64,000 bases of DNA from Symbiopectobacterium purcellii_A (GCF_052050035.1 NZ_CP189882.1:124001-188000), one strand, 5' to 3'; positions 18,351 through 27,454 are shown, numbered from the stretch's first letter. Numbers and translations: made by a program. Notes: generated by a model from the letters alone, not told the origin.

Positions 18351-19659
18351 GAGTCTGTAAAGAATTTTGTGTAAATGGCTCCATTGCTTAACCGGAGATT
18401 CGTTCTCCATACATCAACATGAATTGGCTCATAGCAGGTTTCCAGTCTCTGATTGGCAAGGTCCATTTAGCAGAGATATTATGCAAGGCTAGATAGAGTA
18501 ATTTTATCACCGAGTCATCCGTTGGAAATATTCGTCGCGTTTTCGTTATCTTGCGCAATGAAGCATTTAACGACTCTATCGCGTTGGTGGTGTAGATAAC
18601 CTTGCGGATCTCCGGCGGAAAGTCAAAAATGACGATGAGACGTTCCCAATTATTTCTCCACGACGGGCTGATCGTCGGGAACTGTTCATCCCATTTGGCC
18701 GCGAAGGCATCCAGGGCCTCTTCAGCGCCCTCTAGCGTTGCGGAACTATAGATGGTGCGCAGGTCAGCAGCAACGGCCTTACGCTCTTTCCAGCCGACGT
18801 AGCGCAGCGAGTTCCGCACCTGATGCACAATGCAGAGCTGTACCCGCGTATGCGGGTAAACAGCTTCAATGGCATCAGGAAAGCCTTTCAGGCCATCGCA
18901 GCAGGCGACGAAGATGTCCTTTAGCCCACGATTTTTCAGTTCTGTCATCACAGATAACCAGAACTTGGCCCCCTCAGTTTTGGCTATCCATAGCCCCAGC
19001 AGCTCTTTTTCGCCCTGGCCGTTGACGCCGAGGGCCAGATAAACAGACTTGTTGGCCACGGCTCCGCCGTCCTGGCTTTTGACAACAATACAGTCAAGGT
19101 AAACAATGGGATAAAGCGCATCCAGCGGCCGTTGCTGCCAGCGCTTAACTTCATCCATCACAGCATTGGTCACTTGAGAAATGAAGCCAGCGGAAACATC
19201 GACCCCGTAGACTTCTTTAAAGTGTGCCTGAATATCACGGGTTGATAACCCTCTGGAATAGAGAGAAATAATGCGGTCATCGAAGCCGTTAAGCTGTTTT
19301 TCGTGCTTACCGATCAGTGTCGGCTCGAAGGTACTGTTGCGGTCGCGCGGAATATCGAGCTCGATCTCCCCATTTTGGCTACGTACGCTCTTGGATGTCT
19401 TGCCATTGCGTGAGTTGCCTGAATGATTACCAGCCGGGTCATGCTTAGCATACCCAAGGTGCATCTCCATCTCAGCTTCAAGAACCCGTTCCGCCAGTCT
19501 TTTAGTCAGCACCTTGAGTAGGCCTGATTCACCCAGCAGATCCTGAGGGGAGTGACAATCTTGAAGCAGTTGGTCAATAAGTTCGTTGCTGATAGGCATT
19601 TTGTTATCCTTTGAAGGTTTTCCTCAAAATGCCATTTACACAGATTATTTTACAGTCTC
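18351..19659 (-). mobile_element. IS256-family element copy 2 (1309 bp, complete)
   Basis: Imperfect terminal inverted repeats of about 28 bp (GAGTCTGTAAAGAATTTTGT against GAGACTGTAAAATAATCTGT) lie between GGCTGTTA direct repeats at 18343-18350 and 19660-19667. An 8-bp duplication is the IS256-family norm. It has one full-length transposase ORF. As the innermost layer of the nest, this is the youngest insertion there. Confidence 0.95.
18388..19599 (-). CDS. IS256-family transposase, intact
   Basis: A 403-residue mutator-type DDE transposase. The N-terminus is MPISNELIDQLLQDCHSP. The catalytic region contains YLDCIVVKSQDGG, LGLWIAKTEGAKFW, CCDGLKGFPDAIEAVYP (second Asp) and YTTNAIESLNASLRK (Glu). 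The His/Cys-rich VQLCIVHQVRNSLRYV is typical of the family. No frame damage, so it is probably active. Confidence 0.92.
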   Translation of the reverse strand: MPISNELIDQLLQDCHSPQDLLGESGLLKVLTKRLAERVLEAEMEMHLGYAKHDPAGNHSGNSRNGKTSKSVRSQNGEIELDIPRDRNSTFEPTLIGKHEKQLNGFDDRIISLYSRGLSTRDIQAHFKEVYGVDVSAGFISQVTNAVMDEVKRWQQRPLDALYPIVYLDCIVVKSQDGGAVANKSVYLALGVNGQGEKELLGLWIAKTEGAKFWLSVMTELKNRGLKDIFVACCDGLKGFPDAIEAVYPHTRVQLCIVHQVRNSLRYVGWKERKAVAADLRTIYSSATLEGAEEALDAFAAKWDEQFPTISPSWRNNWERLIVIFDFPPEIRKVIYTTNAIESLNASLRKITKTRRIFPTDDSVIKLLYLALHNISAKWTLPIRDWKPAMSQFMLMYGERISG

Positions 19660-20618
19660 GGCTGTTATCAAAATAATGTCGCTTGGCTATACTGTTGCGG
19701 TCGCGCGGAATATCGAGCTCGAGCGCCCCATTTTGGCTACGTACGCTCTTGGATGTCTTGCCATTGCGGGAGTTGCCTGAATTATTACCAGCCGGGTCAT
19801 GCTTAGCATACCCAAGGTGTATCTCCATCTCAGCTTCAAGAACCCGTTCCGCCAGTCTTTTAGTCAGTTCCTTGAGTAGGCCTGATTCACCCAGAAGCTC
19901 CTGAGGGGAGTGGCAATCCTGAAGCAGTTGGTCAATAAGTTCGTTGCTGATAGGCATTTTTTGTCCTCTGAAGGTTTTCCTCAAAATGCCATTTACACAG
20001 ATCTTTTTACACTCTCGTTGAACACGCCATCGCGGGTATCAAGCGCCTCGGTTGCATGACCCAAATTTTACGGAATCGTAGACCCTTTATTGATGATACC
20101 TTCTTACTCCTTAGCGCCGGTCTTTGGAATTTCCATCTCAGAACAGCGTAAAATTTACTTCAATCACCGAAACACCCTTATTTCACTATTAAGCAACACG
20201 CTTTTTATCATTTTCATCAAAGCAATGAATATTACTCTACAACTTCAGGGCAAACTAGTGCCTGCCGCAGAGATGCGTCCTGCCGGACAAGGCATGGTGC
20301 TGGGGGTGCAAGTGCTGGAAATGGGCGTGTTCGCCGGTATCCTCATCGGTGCCTTTGCCGGTTATCTGTTTAACCGTTATTCCAGCAAACAGTTTAACGG
20401 CGTGATGGCTATCTACTCAGGCCACTGTTTTGTCACCATTCTGGCGATCCCCAGCGCGATACTGCTCGGCTTTGTCATGAGCGCCGTCTGGCCCTATGCC
20501 CAACACGGCATTAGCGCACTGGCCTTTGCGATTAAAGGGGCAGGACCGTTTGGGGTAGCGATTTACGGCTTCCTTGAACGTATTCTGATCCCGACCGGGT
20601 TACATCACCTTGTTTATA

Positions 20619-21498
20619 TAGCTAAACGACTTAATTTTGATTACATTATTTAAATGAGCTATTCAATTGATTTTAGACGTAAAGTGATATCTACACGGAA
20701 AAACGAAGGGTTGAGTATCCGAGAAACAGCGAAGCAATTTCGGATTGGCCCTGCCTCTGTATCGCGTTGGATTAATCAAATAGAGTCAAAAGCATCGACC
20801 ACGCGTCAGCGAAAGATCGATAAATCCGAGTTGATAAAAGATGTTGAACAATATCCAGATGCTTACCAAAAAGAACGTGCAGAGCGTTTTGGCGTTTGTC
20901 AGAAGGCCATTTGGCAAGCGCTTAAAAAGCTGGGATTGACCTATAAAAAAAACTCTACGTCATCCGAAAGCCGACGAAAACGCCCGGCAGGGATTTCAAC
21001 AAAAAAAACAACAGTATGAAAAAGAAGGTAAACCTATTGTTTTTATTGATGAAAGTGGTTTTTCACACGATGCCCCACGGACTCACGGCTATTCCCCAAA
21101 AGGTCAACGGTGTTTTGGCCTGAAGAACTGGGGAGCTAGGGGAAGAACAAATGTTATCGGCGCTTTATTAGGCACAACGCTGTTTGCTATCGGATTATTT
21201 GATATCAATATTAACAGCGATGTTTTCTATGCCTGGGTCACACAAGTCCTTATCCCAGTACTCCCTAAAAACAGTGTAATCATGATGGACAATGCCACTT
21301 TTCACAAAAAACATAATATTCAACAAGTCATCATCGATGCAGGGTATATGGTGGAGTATTTGCCTACATATTCGCCAGATCTTAACCCAATTGAGCATAA
21401 ATGGGCACAAGCAAAAAGCAAAAAAAGAGAGATGGGTTGCGATACAGAGAGTTTGTTCTCAGTCCATATGGTGTAATCAAAATTAAGTCGCTTGGCTA
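20619..21498 (+). mobile_element. IS630-family element copy B (880 bp)
   Basis: Same ends as copy A, with TA at 20617-20618 and 21499-21500. Removing the element rejoins HHLVY-TPFLYTEL in the PTS permease in frame. The transposase spans 20654-21476 in two frames with the A8 tract, and keeps all three DDE blocks and the Trp lost in copy A. Confidence 0.94.
20654..21476 (+). CDS. IS630-family transposase copy B (two frames)
   Basis: The helix-turn-helix ORF starts at ATG 20654 (MSYSIDFRRKVISTRKNEG). The catalytic frame after the A8 run contains FIDESGFSHDAPRTHG, MMDNATFHKKHNIQQ and LNPIEHKWAQAKSKK, ending at the stop at 21476. With an intact DDE triad and A8 slippage site this is a plausible source of active transposase. 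Confidence 0.8.
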
Positions 21499-22020
21499 TA
21501 CTCCGTTCCTGTATACCGAACTCGGAGGAACCGCCGATGTGTGCGGCAAGCTGTATCAGGGTGCGCGCAATATTTATTTCGCAGAAATGGCCTGCCCCAG
21601 CGTCACACAGCTGAGCCCGACTGTCGCGTGGGATGCACGCGGTATCAGTAAAATGTTTGGCCTGACTGTGGCGGCCCTGGCGATGTACGTCACCGCCAAG
21701 CCCGAAAAACGCATTGCCGCCAAGGCCATCCTGATTCCCGCTGCCTTTACCTCTTTCCTGCTCGGTGTCACCGAGCCGCTGGAGTTCTCCTTCCTGTTCG
21801 TCGCACCGTTACTGTTTGTGGTGCACGCGGTGTTAACCGGGCTGGGGATGATGTTGTTCTCACTGCTTGGCGTGCTCGCCATTGGCGCTAACGGCGTGAT
21901 TGATTTCCTGCTGTATAACCTGCCTCCGGGCATCGCCAAATCCAACTGGCCGATGTACATCGAGGTCGGCCTGACCATGTCGGTTATCTACTTCTTTGTG
22001 TTCCGCACCCTGATCTTGTA

Positions 22021-23098
22021 TAGCCAAGCGACTTAATTTTGATTACACCATATGGACTGAGAACAAACTCTCTGTATCGCAACCCATCTCTCTTTTTTTG
22101 CTTTTTGCTTGTGCCCATTTATGCTCAATTGGGTTAAGATCTGGCGAATATGTAGGCAAATACTCCACCATATACCCTGCATCGATGATGACTTGTTGAA
22201 TATTATGTTTTTTGTGAAAAGTGGCATTGTCCATCATGATTACACTGTTTTTAGGGAGTACTGGGATAAGGACTTGTGTGACCCAGGCATAGAAAACATC
22301 GCTGTTAATATTGATATCAAATAATCCGATAGCAAACAGCGTTGTGCCTAATAAAGCGCCGATAACATTTGTTCTTCCCCTAGCTCCCCAGTTCTTCAGG
22401 CCAAAACACCGTTGACCTTTTGGGGAATAGCCGTGAGTCCGTGGGGCATCGTGTGAAAAACCACTTTCATCAATAAAAACAATAGGTTTACCTTCTTTTT
22501 CATACTGTTGTTTTTTTTGTTGAAATCCCTGCCGGGCGTTTTCGTCGGCTTTCGGATGACGTAGAGTTTTTTTTATAGGTCAATCCCAGCTTTTTAAGCG
22601 CTTGCCAAATGGCCTTCTGACAAACGCCAAAACGCTCTGCACGTTCTTTTTGGTAAGCATCTGGATATTGTTCAACATCTTTTATCAACTCGGATTTATC
22701 GCTCTTTCGCTGACGCGTGGTCGATGCTTTTGACTCTATTTGATTAATCCAACGCGATACAGAGGCAGGGCCAATCCGAAATTGCTTCGCTGTTTCTCGG
22801 ATACTCAACCCTTCGTTTTTCCGTGTAGATATCACTTTACGTCTAAAATCAATTGAATAGCTCAGGCTTTGTTGAATAATTTAACCGTTTGATTTACATC
22901 TTCTTTAGTTAGAATGCATTTACAGAGAATGTATTTTGTTAGAACGACAAATCAAATAGTTAGCACAATAAAAAGCATTCCGAGAGGAAAAATTAGTCGT
23001 TGAAATTTTATAATGCTTATATAAATCAGTATCTTAAATTATTCAACAAAGCCAATAGCTCATTTAAATAATGTAATCAAAATTAAGTCGTTTAGCTA
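22021..23098 (-). mobile_element. IS630-family element copy C, interrupted by a 189-bp mini-element
   Basis: Reverse orientation, TA at 22019-22020 and 23099-23100. The length is 880 bp once the 189-bp insert and its 9-bp duplicate are removed. The insert falls within the fourth codon of the transposase (ATG 23063), producing an immediate stop, so this copy is dead. KIDKSE is changed to KSDKSE. The host sequences on either side belong to different genes (PTS EIIC and a glucosidase). This fits deletion by recombination between two IS630 copies, which would also leave a TA on each side. Confidence 0.92.
22865..23053. mobile_element. 189-bp mini-element with IS903-type ends
   Basis: A perfect 20-bp terminal inverted repeat GGCTTTGTTGAATAATTTAA lies between 9-bp direct repeats AATAGCTCA at 22856-22864 and 23054-23062. 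GGCTTTGTTGAATAA ends and a 9-bp duplication are the hallmarks of the IS903 group of the IS5 family. The interior is AT-rich with no ORF, so this is a non-autonomous element. No autonomous partner is present in this window. Confidence 0.92.
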
Positions 23099-23450
23099 TA
23101 TTGTCGACGTAGCCTGCTCACTGGCATTCGACCTGCGCCAGCGCCATCTGGTGATCGTTGAGAACAAAGGGGCAATTGCTAATCTGCCCTATGATGCGAT
23201 GGTGGAGGTGCCCGCGTATATCACCGCAAACGGACCGGAACCGGTTCGCATGGGTAATGTGCCGACGTTCCATCACGCGCTGCTGGAACAGCAGTTGGCA
23301 TCCGAACAGTTATTGGTGGAAGCGACCCTTGAAGGCAGCTACGAGAAAGCATTGCAGGCGTTTACGCTTAATCGCACCGTGCCCACCATGCAGCACGCCA
23401 AAGCGATCCTCGATGAGATGATCGCAGCAAACCAGGAATATTGGCCGTAG
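23099..23450 (+). pseudogene. 6-phospho-alpha-glucosidase, C-terminal fragment (family GH4)
   Basis: The last approximately 115 residues of a GlvA/AglB-like NAD+ and Mn2+-dependent 6-phospho-alpha-glucosidase: VDVACSLAFDLRQRHLVIVE, NKGAIANLPYDAMVEVPAYI, HHALLEQQLASEQLLVEA and LIAANQEYWP-type end (DEMIAANQEYWP). The full protein is about 440 residues, so three quarters are gone, lost together with the PTS IIB domain at the IS630 copy C junction. No start codon context survives. It would have hydrolysed the phosphorylated sugar delivered by the PTS. Confidence 0.85.
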
Positions 23451-23590
23451 TTGAAACAGGCCTACCGTGACGGTGTTGTGGTGAGTGCAGGCAAGTCCGA
23501 ATAGATGCTTGTCGGAAAAGGAAAAATGGCTGACAATATTTATCACTGTTTCACTCAGGGCGGCATGCACTGCCCATGCGTGGGGTTTAT

Positions 23591-24442
23591 ATGTCAGCTT
23601 CTTCTTCCCGTTTGTTTGTTTCTGCCGACTGGCTCGTGGAGCATCTGGCTTCCGATGACATCACACTGATCGATGCGCGCATGTTACCTCCGGGTGAAAC
23701 CAGCCGGGATATCCATGCCGAATACCGCGCGGTGCATCTGCCCGGTGCGGTTTTTTTTGATATTGAGACCCTGTCCGATCCCAACACCCCATTGCCGCAC
23801 ATGATGCCCAGCGCAGAAGCGTTCGCCAACGCAATGGGTGAATTGGGCATCAGCGATCAGAAACCGCTGGTGATTTACGATGAAGGTAACCTTTTTTCAG
23901 CCCCGCGAGCCTGGTGGATGCTCACTCACTTCGGTGCTCGTCAGGTGGTGATTCTTTCCGGTGGGCTGGCAGAGTGGAAAGTGCGAGGTTATCCGATTGA
24001 GCAGGGAGACGTGCACCCCACCCCTGCGCATTTTACTGCCGTGTTAACCGAAGGCGCGATCCGCTCGCGGGAACAGGTAATGGCGATCAGTCGCGACGGC
24101 TCGGCACAAATCGTCGATGCACGCCCTGCCCCGCGTTTTCGCGGTGAAGTGGATGAACCGCGCGCCGGTCTGCATCGCGGTCATATTCCCGGCAGCCTGA
24201 ACGTACCGTGGGGCGATCTGGTGACACAGGGTACCCTGAAACCCAGCCCTGAGTTGGCGACGATTCTGCACAAAGCGGGCCTGGATTTCAGCCGCCCGAT
24301 TGTTGCCAGCTGCGGTTCTGGCGTAACCGCCGTGGTGGTGATCCTGGCGCTTGCGCAGTTGGGCGTATCCGATGTCACTCTGTATGACGGTGCCTGGAGC
24401 GAATGGGGCAGCCGTGATGATACCCCTATCACAGTAGGCTGA
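23591..24442 (+). CDS. sseA: 3-mercaptopyruvate sulfurtransferase
   Basis: Rhodanese-family enzyme that transfers sulfur from 3-mercaptopyruvate to thiol acceptors. There are two rhodanese domains: the first has VYDEGNLFSAPRAWWML and the second has the active-site loop CGSGVT with the catalytic Cys near 238, then LYDGAWSEWG. I start at ATG 23591 (MSASSSRLFVSADWL), with GTGGGG 6 bp upstream, in preference to an upstream ATG at 23576. The protein is 283 residues, close to E. coli (281). Intact. The 140 bp before it show no other gene. Confidence 0.94.
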   Translation: MSASSSRLFVSADWLVEHLASDDITLIDARMLPPGETSRDIHAEYRAVHLPGAVFFDIETLSDPNTPLPHMMPSAEAFANAMGELGISDQKPLVIYDEGNLFSAPRAWWMLTHFGARQVVILSGGLAEWKVRGYPIEQGDVHPTPAHFTAVLTEGAIRSREQVMAISRDGSAQIVDARPAPRFRGEVDEPRAGLHRGHIPGSLNVPWGDLVTQGTLKPSPELATILHKAGLDFSRPIVASCGSGVTAVVVILALAQLGVSDVTLYDGAWSEWGSRDDTPITVG

Positions 24443-24463
24443 TTGCCACGCAGGAGCAGCACC

Positions 24464-25255
24464 ATGGATAGCCGGTTGACATCACTGGTTCACCACGGCA
24501 GAGAGTTGACGCGCGCGGAGCACCGCGTGCTGGTGTTTATTGCCGAGCACGCGTCGCTGGTCTGCAAGATCACCGTGCGTGAGTTGGCGCAGCAAACCTA
24601 CGTCTCGACCGCAACCATTATGCGCCAGTGTCAAAAAATGGGGTTTAGCGGCTACAGCGAATTTATCTATCACTGCAAGCAGTTGCTCACCGATGCGCCG
24701 CGTTCATTTCCGGCAAACCACGCATCGGTTGCCAGTGACGGCATCCCCGAAGACTATCGCCATTTTGTCGCCAATTACGAAAAAACCTTCACCTACGTAA
24801 CGCCTGCGCTGATGGACGCCTTCTGCCATATCCTGCGTCACGAGAGCCATTTTTTTCTTTACGGTGCTGGGTTGTCTCACCTGTTCACTGAGTATTTCGC
24901 CAAAAAGCTGCAAATACTGGGTAAAGATGCGTTCGTCTCCGGTCTGGGGGACAGCAAAGGGATTTTTCTTAGCAATGCTCCGAAATACCGCATCTTTATC
25001 GCTATCTCGCGCAGCGGAGAAACCGAACAGGTGATCGAAAAAGCGCAGATCGCCAGAAACATCGGTATGACCGTGGTCGCCTTCACCCGTGCGTCGTTTA
25101 ATCCGTTAGCCAACGTGGCGGATTTACACTTTCGCTTACATGATGACGCCATTCATTTTGCGGCTGAGGCGGGAGAGGTTAGCTCGTTCGAATCTAATTT
25201 AGTGTTACTGATTGATTTATTGCTGCTGCGGGCGACCACGGGTAACCCGGTCTAG
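24464..25255 (+). CDS. RpiR/MurR-family transcriptional regulator
   Basis: A 263-residue DNA-binding protein. It has an N-terminal RpiR helix-turn-helix (VLVFIAEHASLVCKITVREL, QQTYVSTATIMRQCQKMGF; residues about 20-75) and a C-terminal SIS phosphosugar-binding domain (FFLYGAGLSHLFTEYFAKKL, FIAISRSGETEQVIEKAQIA). The start at ATG 24464 is preceded by CAGGAG. Regulators of this type control alpha-glucoside PTS operons, and it lies near such a broken locus, so it was probably that locus's regulator. It remains intact although its target genes are destroyed. The ligand is unknown. Confidence 0.88.
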   Translation: MDSRLTSLVHHGRELTRAEHRVLVFIAEHASLVCKITVRELAQQTYVSTATIMRQCQKMGFSGYSEFIYHCKQLLTDAPRSFPANHASVASDGIPEDYRHFVANYEKTFTYVTPALMDAFCHILRHESHFFLYGAGLSHLFTEYFAKKLQILGKDAFVSGLGDSKGIFLSNAPKYRIFIAISRSGETEQVIEKAQIARNIGMTVVAFTRASFNPLANVADLHFRLHDDAIHFAAEAGEVSSFESNLVLLIDLLLLRATTGNPV

Positions 25256-25258
25256 ATG

Positions 25259-25280
25259 GCATCCCCTGAACAGGGGATGC
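25259..25280. terminator. Convergent hairpin between regulator and sseB
   Basis: A perfect 10-bp stem GCATCCCCTG/CAGGGGATGC with a 2-nt spacer lies in the 35-bp gap between the convergent genes. There is no long T run, so its efficiency is uncertain. Confidence 0.55.
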
Positions 25281-25290
25281 ACGAGGTAAA

Positions 25291-26091
25291 TTACGCTTTG
25301 CCCGTCTGTTTGAACTCGCGCAGGAAACTGCCCCACTTATGCTCATAAAACGGCGTGGTGTGATGCAGAAAATAGTGGCTTACACCGCCCTTTTCTTCTT
25401 TATCGACGATGCAAATATCCACCGGCTGATCGCCGACCACTGTATCGCTGGCAACCGTGCCCACCGCCTGGATAACCGTCTCCACCTCATCCAAATCGAC
25501 CAGTTCCAGACCGATCAGCAGATTCGGCTCCGCGTCACCCTCCTGAATCTGCGCCACCCATGCACGGCGCACCGGGCGATGCTTGGCAAGCAGTTGCGTC
25601 AGCGAATCGATCATCTGATCCGGCGACGGTTCCGGCAGGCTGAGATGCACCTCTACTGGCTCGTCAACCACACGGCTTTGCACAAAGCCATTGCCCTCAC
25701 CTGCCAGCATATGCTCCACCTCTTGCGGCAGGAACTCTTTGCCGTAGGGGAGTTTAGGGTTAAGGAACAACGTCTGCCCCTGCGTTAATTCAAACATTGA
25801 GCGGGCTGGCAGCGCCAGAAAAGCGGCTTCCGTTGAGATAGCCATCTGCAAGGCTTCCAGCGACGAGAAAAACGGGATAACGGTACTGCCATCGGGTTTT
25901 TCCCAGTGCTGAATCTCAACCTGTATGCCAACAGGCAGCGTGCTGGCGCCCTGTTCGCTCGCGTCATCGCTGTTACCGATGATATAGACGGTGGCGTCCA
26001 TCAGTTCAGTGAAAAACTCAGGCCGATGGGCAGGCTCGGTCGCCGCCTTCATCAGCACCTCTTCCAGCTTGTTTTGCGGTGTAAATGTCAT
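25291..26091 (-). CDS. sseB: SseB-family protein
   Basis: Named serine-sensitivity enhancing protein; the molecular function is not established. The sequence matches enterobacterial SseB: an N-terminal LEEVLMKAATEPAHRPEFF segment, central QHWEKPDGSTVIPFFSSLEA and a C-terminal KWGSFLREFKQTGKA. I start at ATG 26091 (MTFTPQNKLEE), giving 266 residues, since the longer reading overlaps the spacer after pepB. It lies 30 bp downstream of pepB on the same strand. Intact. Confidence 0.9.
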   Translation of the reverse strand: MTFTPQNKLEEVLMKAATEPAHRPEFFTELMDATVYIIGNSDDASEQGASTLPVGIQVEIQHWEKPDGSTVIPFFSSLEALQMAISTEAAFLALPARSMFELTQGQTLFLNPKLPYGKEFLPQEVEHMLAGEGNGFVQSRVVDEPVEVHLSLPEPSPDQMIDSLTQLLAKHRPVRRAWVAQIQEGDAEPNLLIGLELVDLDEVETVIQAVGTVASDTVVGDQPVDICIVDKEEKGGVSHYFLHHTTPFYEHKWGSFLREFKQTGKA

Positions 26092-26121
26092 ACGTTGATT
26101 ATCACTCAAGCCTGATAGCAC

Positions 26122-27420
26122 TCAATGCTGGTCTTCGCTCAGCAGCAAATTGGCGAGCGTGCGTACGCCCAAACCGGTCGCGCCGGCTGCCCACTGTTCC
26201 ACTGCCCCTTTGCGGTAGGTCGCCGAGCAGTCGATATGCAACCACCCTTTCTGATAGGACGAGACAAAATGCGACAAAAAAGCCGCCGCCGTGCTGGCGC
26301 CCGCGCTGTGCGCCGCGCCTGCAACGTTATTCAGCTCGGCAAAACTGGACGGCAGTTGCGAACGGTGAAATTCCTCCAGCGGCAAACGCCAGAACGGTTC
26401 GTTTTCCTGTTTTGCGCTGGTGAGCAGGCGTTCAGCAAAGGCATCATCAAAGCTGAATAGCGCGTGATAGTCGTTACCCAGCGCCGTTTTCGCCGCACCG
26501 GTCAGCGTAGCACAATCGATAATCCACTGTGGCGCTTGCGCGCTGGCATCGATTAGGCCATCCGCCAGCACCAGACGCCCTTCCGCGTCGGTGTTCATCA
26601 CTTCGACGGTTTTACAGTTGCGATAGCGCAAAATGTCACCGAGACGGAATGCGTTACCGCTCACCATATTGTCGGCGCAGCATAGGTAGAGTTTTACGCG
26701 ACGGGTTAGCCCTTGAGCAATCGCCAGCGCCAGCGCACCTGTGACCAGTGCCGCGCCGCCCATATCGGATTTCATCGAATCCATAAAGCCACTCGGCTTC
26801 AGGCTATAGCCGCCGCTGTCAAAGGTGATGCCCTTGCCCACCAGACAAGCAAACACCGGCGCATCCGAGTTGCCCGTCGGGTTAAAATCCAGCGCCAGCA
26901 GCACCGGTTGACGTTCAGAACCACGCCCTACCGTATGCAGCCCGATATAGTTTTGATCGCGCAGATCTTCACCCTTGGTGATGCGATAGTTGACGGCGTT
27001 ACCGCCCACATCATGCAGCAAATCCAACGCACGCGTTGCCAGTTGTTCTGGCCCTAAATCTTCGGCGGGCAGGTTAATGGTGTCGCGTACCCAATCAACA
27101 ACTTTCAGGCGCAAATCCAATGCCTTGCGCTGCACCTCTTCCAACGGTGCCCATTCGACGGTACGTTTACCTTTCGGGGCGCGGTAACCTTGCCAGAACG
27201 CCCAGCTGGTTTCCAGATTCCAGCCCTCACCCACCAGTTTGACGTGCTTAATGCCTTGCCCGTCAATTTTGCGCGCCGCGCGCTGAATAGTGCCCAACGC
27301 GGCCGTTTCAGGCAGATGAATGGTGAACCCCTGTTCGTTAGCGCTCAACGCCGCTTTTTCTCCCCAACGCGCATCGGCAGGCTGGGTGGAGAGTGAAACC
27401 TGCATAGCTTCGCTTGTCAT
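26122..27420 (-). CDS. pepB: Peptidase B (M17 leucyl-type aminopeptidase)
   Basis: Cytoplasmic two-metal aminopeptidase of family M17, hexameric in related enzymes. The protein has 432 residues (E. coli 427). The signature NTDAEGRLVLADGL and the metal/active-site segments GKGITFDSGGYSLKP and MKSDMGGAALVTGAL are present. The C-terminus is LGVRTLANLLLSEDQH. The ATG at 27420 gives MTSEAMQVSLSTQPADARWG. It follows the isc operon terminator and is conserved in order with sseB. Intact. Confidence 0.95.
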   Translation of the reverse strand: MTSEAMQVSLSTQPADARWGEKAALSANEQGFTIHLPETAALGTIQRAARKIDGQGIKHVKLVGEGWNLETSWAFWQGYRAPKGKRTVEWAPLEEVQRKALDLRLKVVDWVRDTINLPAEDLGPEQLATRALDLLHDVGGNAVNYRITKGEDLRDQNYIGLHTVGRGSERQPVLLALDFNPTGNSDAPVFACLVGKGITFDSGGYSLKPSGFMDSMKSDMGGAALVTGALALAIAQGLTRRVKLYLCCADNMVSGNAFRLGDILRYRNCKTVEVMNTDAEGRLVLADGLIDASAQAPQWIIDCATLTGAAKTALGNDYHALFSFDDAFAERLLTSAKQENEPFWRLPLEEFHRSQLPSSFAELNNVAGAAHSAGASTAAAFLSHFVSSYQKGWLHIDCSATYRKGAVEQWAAGATGLGVRTLANLLLSEDQH

Positions 27421-27454
27421 ATCAGCTCCGTGGATAATGTACTTAACAGCAGCC

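Larger units (their letters stand above)
18281..19689. mobile_element. 92-bp mini-element split by IS256 copy 2
   Basis: The left 70 bp (18281-18350) and the right 22 bp, plus an 8-bp duplicate (19660-19689), are the two parts of one mini-element in reverse orientation. TA lies at 18279-18280 and 19690-19691. IS256 copy 2 sits between duplicated GGCTGTTA octamers. It interrupts the IS256 copy 1 transposase. Confidence 0.92.
17204..20016 (-). mobile_element. IS256-family element copy 1, carrying two mini-elements and IS256 copy 2
   Basis: Ends GAGTCTGTAAAG at the left and the inverse of GAGAGTGTAAAA at the right, flanked by GTTGAACA at 17196-17203 and 20017-20024. The transposase runs from ATG 19957 to a stop at 17241 but is cut after DIPRDRNS and after the segment near RAIYS by two 92-bp mini-elements, each at a TA. 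It is therefore inactive. The sequence otherwise closely follows IS256 copy 2. Confidence 0.93.
16346..20203 (+). mobile_element. IS5-like element copy 1 (DDE_Tnp_4 type), split by IS256
   Basis: Ends AAACTAGTTGCTGAATAG at the left and the inverse of AAGCGTGTTGCTTAATAG at the right. A 3-bp TTT duplication lies at 16343-16345 and 20204-20206, and removing the element restores the host reading frame. The transposase begins at ATG 16431 and continues to 17203. It resumes at 20025 and stops at 20151. It differs from the intact copy 2 by a few residues (GRGHDKR versus GRRHDKR, GIEKQ versus GIDKQ). The interruption is IS256 copy 1 with an 8-bp duplication GTTGAACA. Confidence 0.9.
16052..22020 (+). 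pseudogene. Alpha-glucoside PTS permease (EIIC) gene, multiply interrupted and 3'-truncated
   Basis: The coding pieces are 16052-16345, 20207-20618 and 21501-22020. Joined after removing the insertions they give a GlvC/AglA-like EIIC: MKRAVNALQNFGKSLYGP, GIPIGLATRDKGYAALIGLV, FGVAIYGFLERILIPTGLHH, LGVTEPLEFSFLFVAP and VIYFFVFRTLILY. The first junction rejoins in frame through a TTT duplication and the second through a TA. The IIB domain, expected after VFRTLIL, is absent: the right junction runs straight into a 6-phospho-alpha-glucosidase fragment, so a deletion occurred at the IS630 copy. The start has GAGG upstream. This transporter would import and phosphorylate alpha-glucosides; it is now dead. 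Confidence 0.88.

Noticed and set aside
21401..22036. A 211-residue protein with an MGTSKKQKKRDG start
   Set aside because: This is an out-of-frame run through the IS630 right end into the PTS permease. The true PTS segment starts at 21501.
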